This document shows, piece by piece, positions 31,557 to 32,527 of a DNA stretch of 32,527 nucleotides; positions within the stretch are counted from its first letter, which is position 1; every line of letters starts with the position of its first letter. The notes under the pieces are model-generated. The model did no database searches, was not told the origin of the DNA, and saw only the letters and a list, made by a program, of their open reading frames with translations. This DNA is from Parahaliea aestuarii (lineage in GTDB: Bacteria; Pseudomonadota; Gammaproteobacteria; Pseudomonadales; Halieaceae). The stretch is taken from NCBI RefSeq assembly GCF_008064635.1, contig NZ_VRYZ01000011.1, positions 1-32,527 on the forward strand, read 5' to 3'. The translations under genes were made by a program, and so were the position numbers.

Positions 31557-32288
31557 TTACGCGGGATAGCCATGATCAACGAACTCATTAAATTTATACC
31601 AACGAATCTTCAAAGCAGGTCTGGAAAGGTATTTTACTCTGGAAAGGCTGCTTTCTCTGAATACGCTCCTTTGTACGTACTTGGAGTTAATCCAGGCGGT
31701 ACGCCCGAAGAGCACGCCAATGAAACGGTCCAATCTCACACAGAGATGGTTCTGCAATCGCTGCCTGCGGATTGGAGCGCTTATCGAGATGAATCATGGA
31801 AAGGAAACTTACCTGGAAAATCGGGAATGCAACCGAGAATACTCCATCTCTTCAATGTTCTCGGAGTCTCTGCTGGAGTCGTTCCTGCAAGCAATCTTGT
31901 ATTTGCTCGTTCGTCTCGAGAATCCACAATTGTGGGTGATATGTTCCAAATGGCAAATGAGTGCTGGCGGTTTCATGAAAAAGTTTTGGAGTTGCTTCGT
32001 CCAAAAGTAATAGTTTGCCTCGGTGGCACTGCTGGGGATTATGTCTGCGCTAAAGTTGGTGCCACCACTCAGATTGAACAATTTGTAGAGAAAAACAAAC
32101 GTAAATGGACTAGTCGTTTATTCTCCGATGCGTCAGGTACGTTTGTCGCGGTTCTTAGTCATCCAAGTATTGCAAACTGGTGTGCGGAGGCTAGTGATCC
32201 AACGGGACTTGTCGTGAGGGCTCTGCAAGATACCGCGTAACCAGGCCAAGCAGCGGGACGCGCGTACCGCGCGCCCTTGTTGGCGGCG
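31557..32288 (+). mobile_element. Integron gene cassette
   Basis: The segment starts at the first T of a core site GTTACGC (31556-31562) and ends at the G of the next core GTTAACT (32288-32294). Its attC begins with GCGTAAC (32235-32241), the exact reverse complement of GTTACGC. This is as required if the cassette was once a circle in which these two 7-mers faced each other. It holds one gene in the usual orientation with almost no extra non-coding DNA. No integrase gene or attI is visible in the window. Confidence 0.75.
31572..32240 (+). CDS. Uracil-DNA-glycosylase-superfamily protein (cassette-borne)
   Basis: This 222-residue protein has the alpha/beta fold signature of the UDG superfamily: motif 1 LYVLGVNPGGTPEE (34-47), ASNLVFARS (106-114) in the substrate-loop region, VIVCLGGTAGDYV (146-158) and motif 2 LSHPS (195-199). 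Such proteins excise uracil or related damaged bases, but several branches of the fold have other or unknown activities and the motif 1 residues are not those of classical Ung. The start ATG lies 16 nt after the core site; the ribosome binding site is weak. The stop codon TAA lies inside the attC core, as often in cassettes. An IS110-family element ends 21 nt upstream, so the gene may be cut off from the integron promoter. Confidence 0.7.
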   Translation: MINELIKFIPTNLQSRSGKVFYSGKAAFSEYAPLYVLGVNPGGTPEEHANETVQSHTEMVLQSLPADWSAYRDESWKGNLPGKSGMQPRILHLFNVLGVSAGVVPASNLVFARSSRESTIVGDMFQMANECWRFHEKVLELLRPKVIVCLGGTAGDYVCAKVGATTQIEQFVEKNKRKWTSRLFSDASGTFVAVLSHPSIANWCAEASDPTGLVVRALQDTA

Positions 32289-32294
32289 TTAACT
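32235..32294 (+). other. attC recombination site
   Basis: This 60-nt site is foldable as a bottom-strand hairpin: outer cores GCGTAAC and GTTAACT (TAAC with GTTA paired), an inner box GCCAA at 32245-32249 pairing with TTGGC near 32280-32284, and an apical stem GGG-(A)-CGCGCG pairing with CGCGCG-CCC around a TAC loop, with one extrahelical A. Unpaired spacers lie between the boxes, as in known attC sites. The second core deviates by one base from GTTRRRY. Confidence 0.75.
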
Positions 32295-32308
32295 GCCCGT
32301 GTTCCCCA

Positions 32309-32527
32309 TGAACCGTAGCCACTCTGTATAGTTATCTCAATTGATACAGGTGGATAGAATGGGAAGAAAACGAAACCAGGCATATACAGAAGAATTTCGC
32401 AGAGAGGCAGTCAAACGCTCAGAGCAACCAGGGGTCACGCAGGCCGAGGTTGCCAAAGAGCTAGGTCTGAGCGCGCAGCAGATTGCCAACTGGAAGCGAC
32501 AATTCACTCGCTTGTCAGACAAGCAGT
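32309..32527 (+). mobile_element. IS3-family insertion sequence, left end (partial)
   Basis: TGAACCGTAGCC at 32309 begins with TG as IS3-family left ends do, and lies 50 nt before an OrfA start. The inverted pair CTGTAT (32324-32329) and ATACAG (32344-32349) sits just upstream of the gene and may be a regulatory or binding site. The element continues beyond the window. It sits about 15 nt after the attC, inside the next cassette position. Confidence 0.5.
32359..32527 (+). CDS. IS3-family transposase OrfA, N-terminal part
   Basis: The frame starts MGRKRNQAYTEEFRREAVKR and continues with an HTH (VTQAEVAKELGLSAQQIANW), the HTH_Tnp_1 domain of IS3-family OrfA proteins that binds the element ends. 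It runs off the window after 56 codons. The OrfA type (EFRREAVKR...GVTQAEVAKELG) differs from what usually accompanies the OrfB tail at positions 1-87, so the two window-edge elements are probably different IS3 subgroups. Confidence 0.9.
   Translation, partial: MGRKRNQAYTEEFRREAVKRSEQPGVTQAEVAKELGLSAQQIANWKRQFTRLSDKQ

Noticed and set aside
1-32527. The IS3 pieces at both window edges as two halves or copies of one element forming a composite transposon
   Set aside because: Only an OrfB tail is seen at the left and only an OrfA start at the right. The protein types fit different IS3 subgroups and no shared end sequence was found.
1-32527. CRISPR arrays, tRNA or rRNA genes
   Set aside because: No regularly spaced direct repeats and no tRNA cloverleaf or rRNA sequence were recognised on either strand.

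Overview
The window (32.5 kb) reads as an accessory region of a gammaproteobacterial chromosome. The support is a complete Gram-negative type II secretion (T2SS) gene set, several Sec-dependent lipoproteins, a Lnt-like acyltransferase, an integron-type gene cassette and a pile-up of insertion sequences. The genus cannot be fixed from the sequence alone.

Layout. (1) 1-264: right end of an IS3-family element abutting a gene remnant. (2) 0.5-1.9 kb: a lipoprotein and a small secreted protein, neither recognised. (3) 2.0-4.0 kb: a two-gene plus-strand unit with a Lnt-type carbon-nitrogen hydrolase and a membrane-anchored C39-like domain whose catalytic Cys and His positions are substituted. (4) 4.1-16.4 kb: a compact minus-strand operon, gspC-D-E-L-M-F-G-H-I-J-K, followed 14 nt after gspK by a large Ig-like/EF-hand-like lipoprotein. 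gspL and gspM lie between gspE and gspF, not at the canonical end. Prepilin peptidase, gspN and a pilotin are absent. (5) 17.0-28.5 kb: a divergent 3668-residue Sec-exported Rhs/SpvB/TcdB-type protein with FN3-like repeats, FG-GAP repeats, YD repeats, the conserved Rhs core end and a variable AT-richer C-terminal tip. A small membrane protein, the candidate immunity protein, follows directly. (6) 28.7-32.5 kb: an IS30-family element, an IS110-family (IS1111-type) element, an integron gene cassette carrying a uracil-DNA-glycosylase-fold gene with its attC, and the start of another IS3-family element.

How it fits together. T2SS exports folded periplasmic proteins, and the Ig-like lipoprotein and the giant Sec-dependent Rhs protein are the natural candidate clients or partners in the neighbourhood; this is inference from position. 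The Rhs tip plus membrane protein looks like a contact-dependent or secreted polymorphic toxin and immunity pair with no recognisable toxin family.

The most striking signal is at the right side. Downstream of the IS1111-type transposase lies a non-coding segment that folds into two consecutive guide-loop structures. One loop carries a 9-nt arm complementary to the right flank and a 9-nt arm identical to the left flank of the element. The second carries a 7-nt arm complementary to the left element end and a 5-nt arm identical to the right element end. All four matches meet at the same two boundaries (30225/30226 and 31550/31551). This is what a bridge/seeker RNA of an IS110-family element should look like, and the right flank is the recombination core of an integron cassette.
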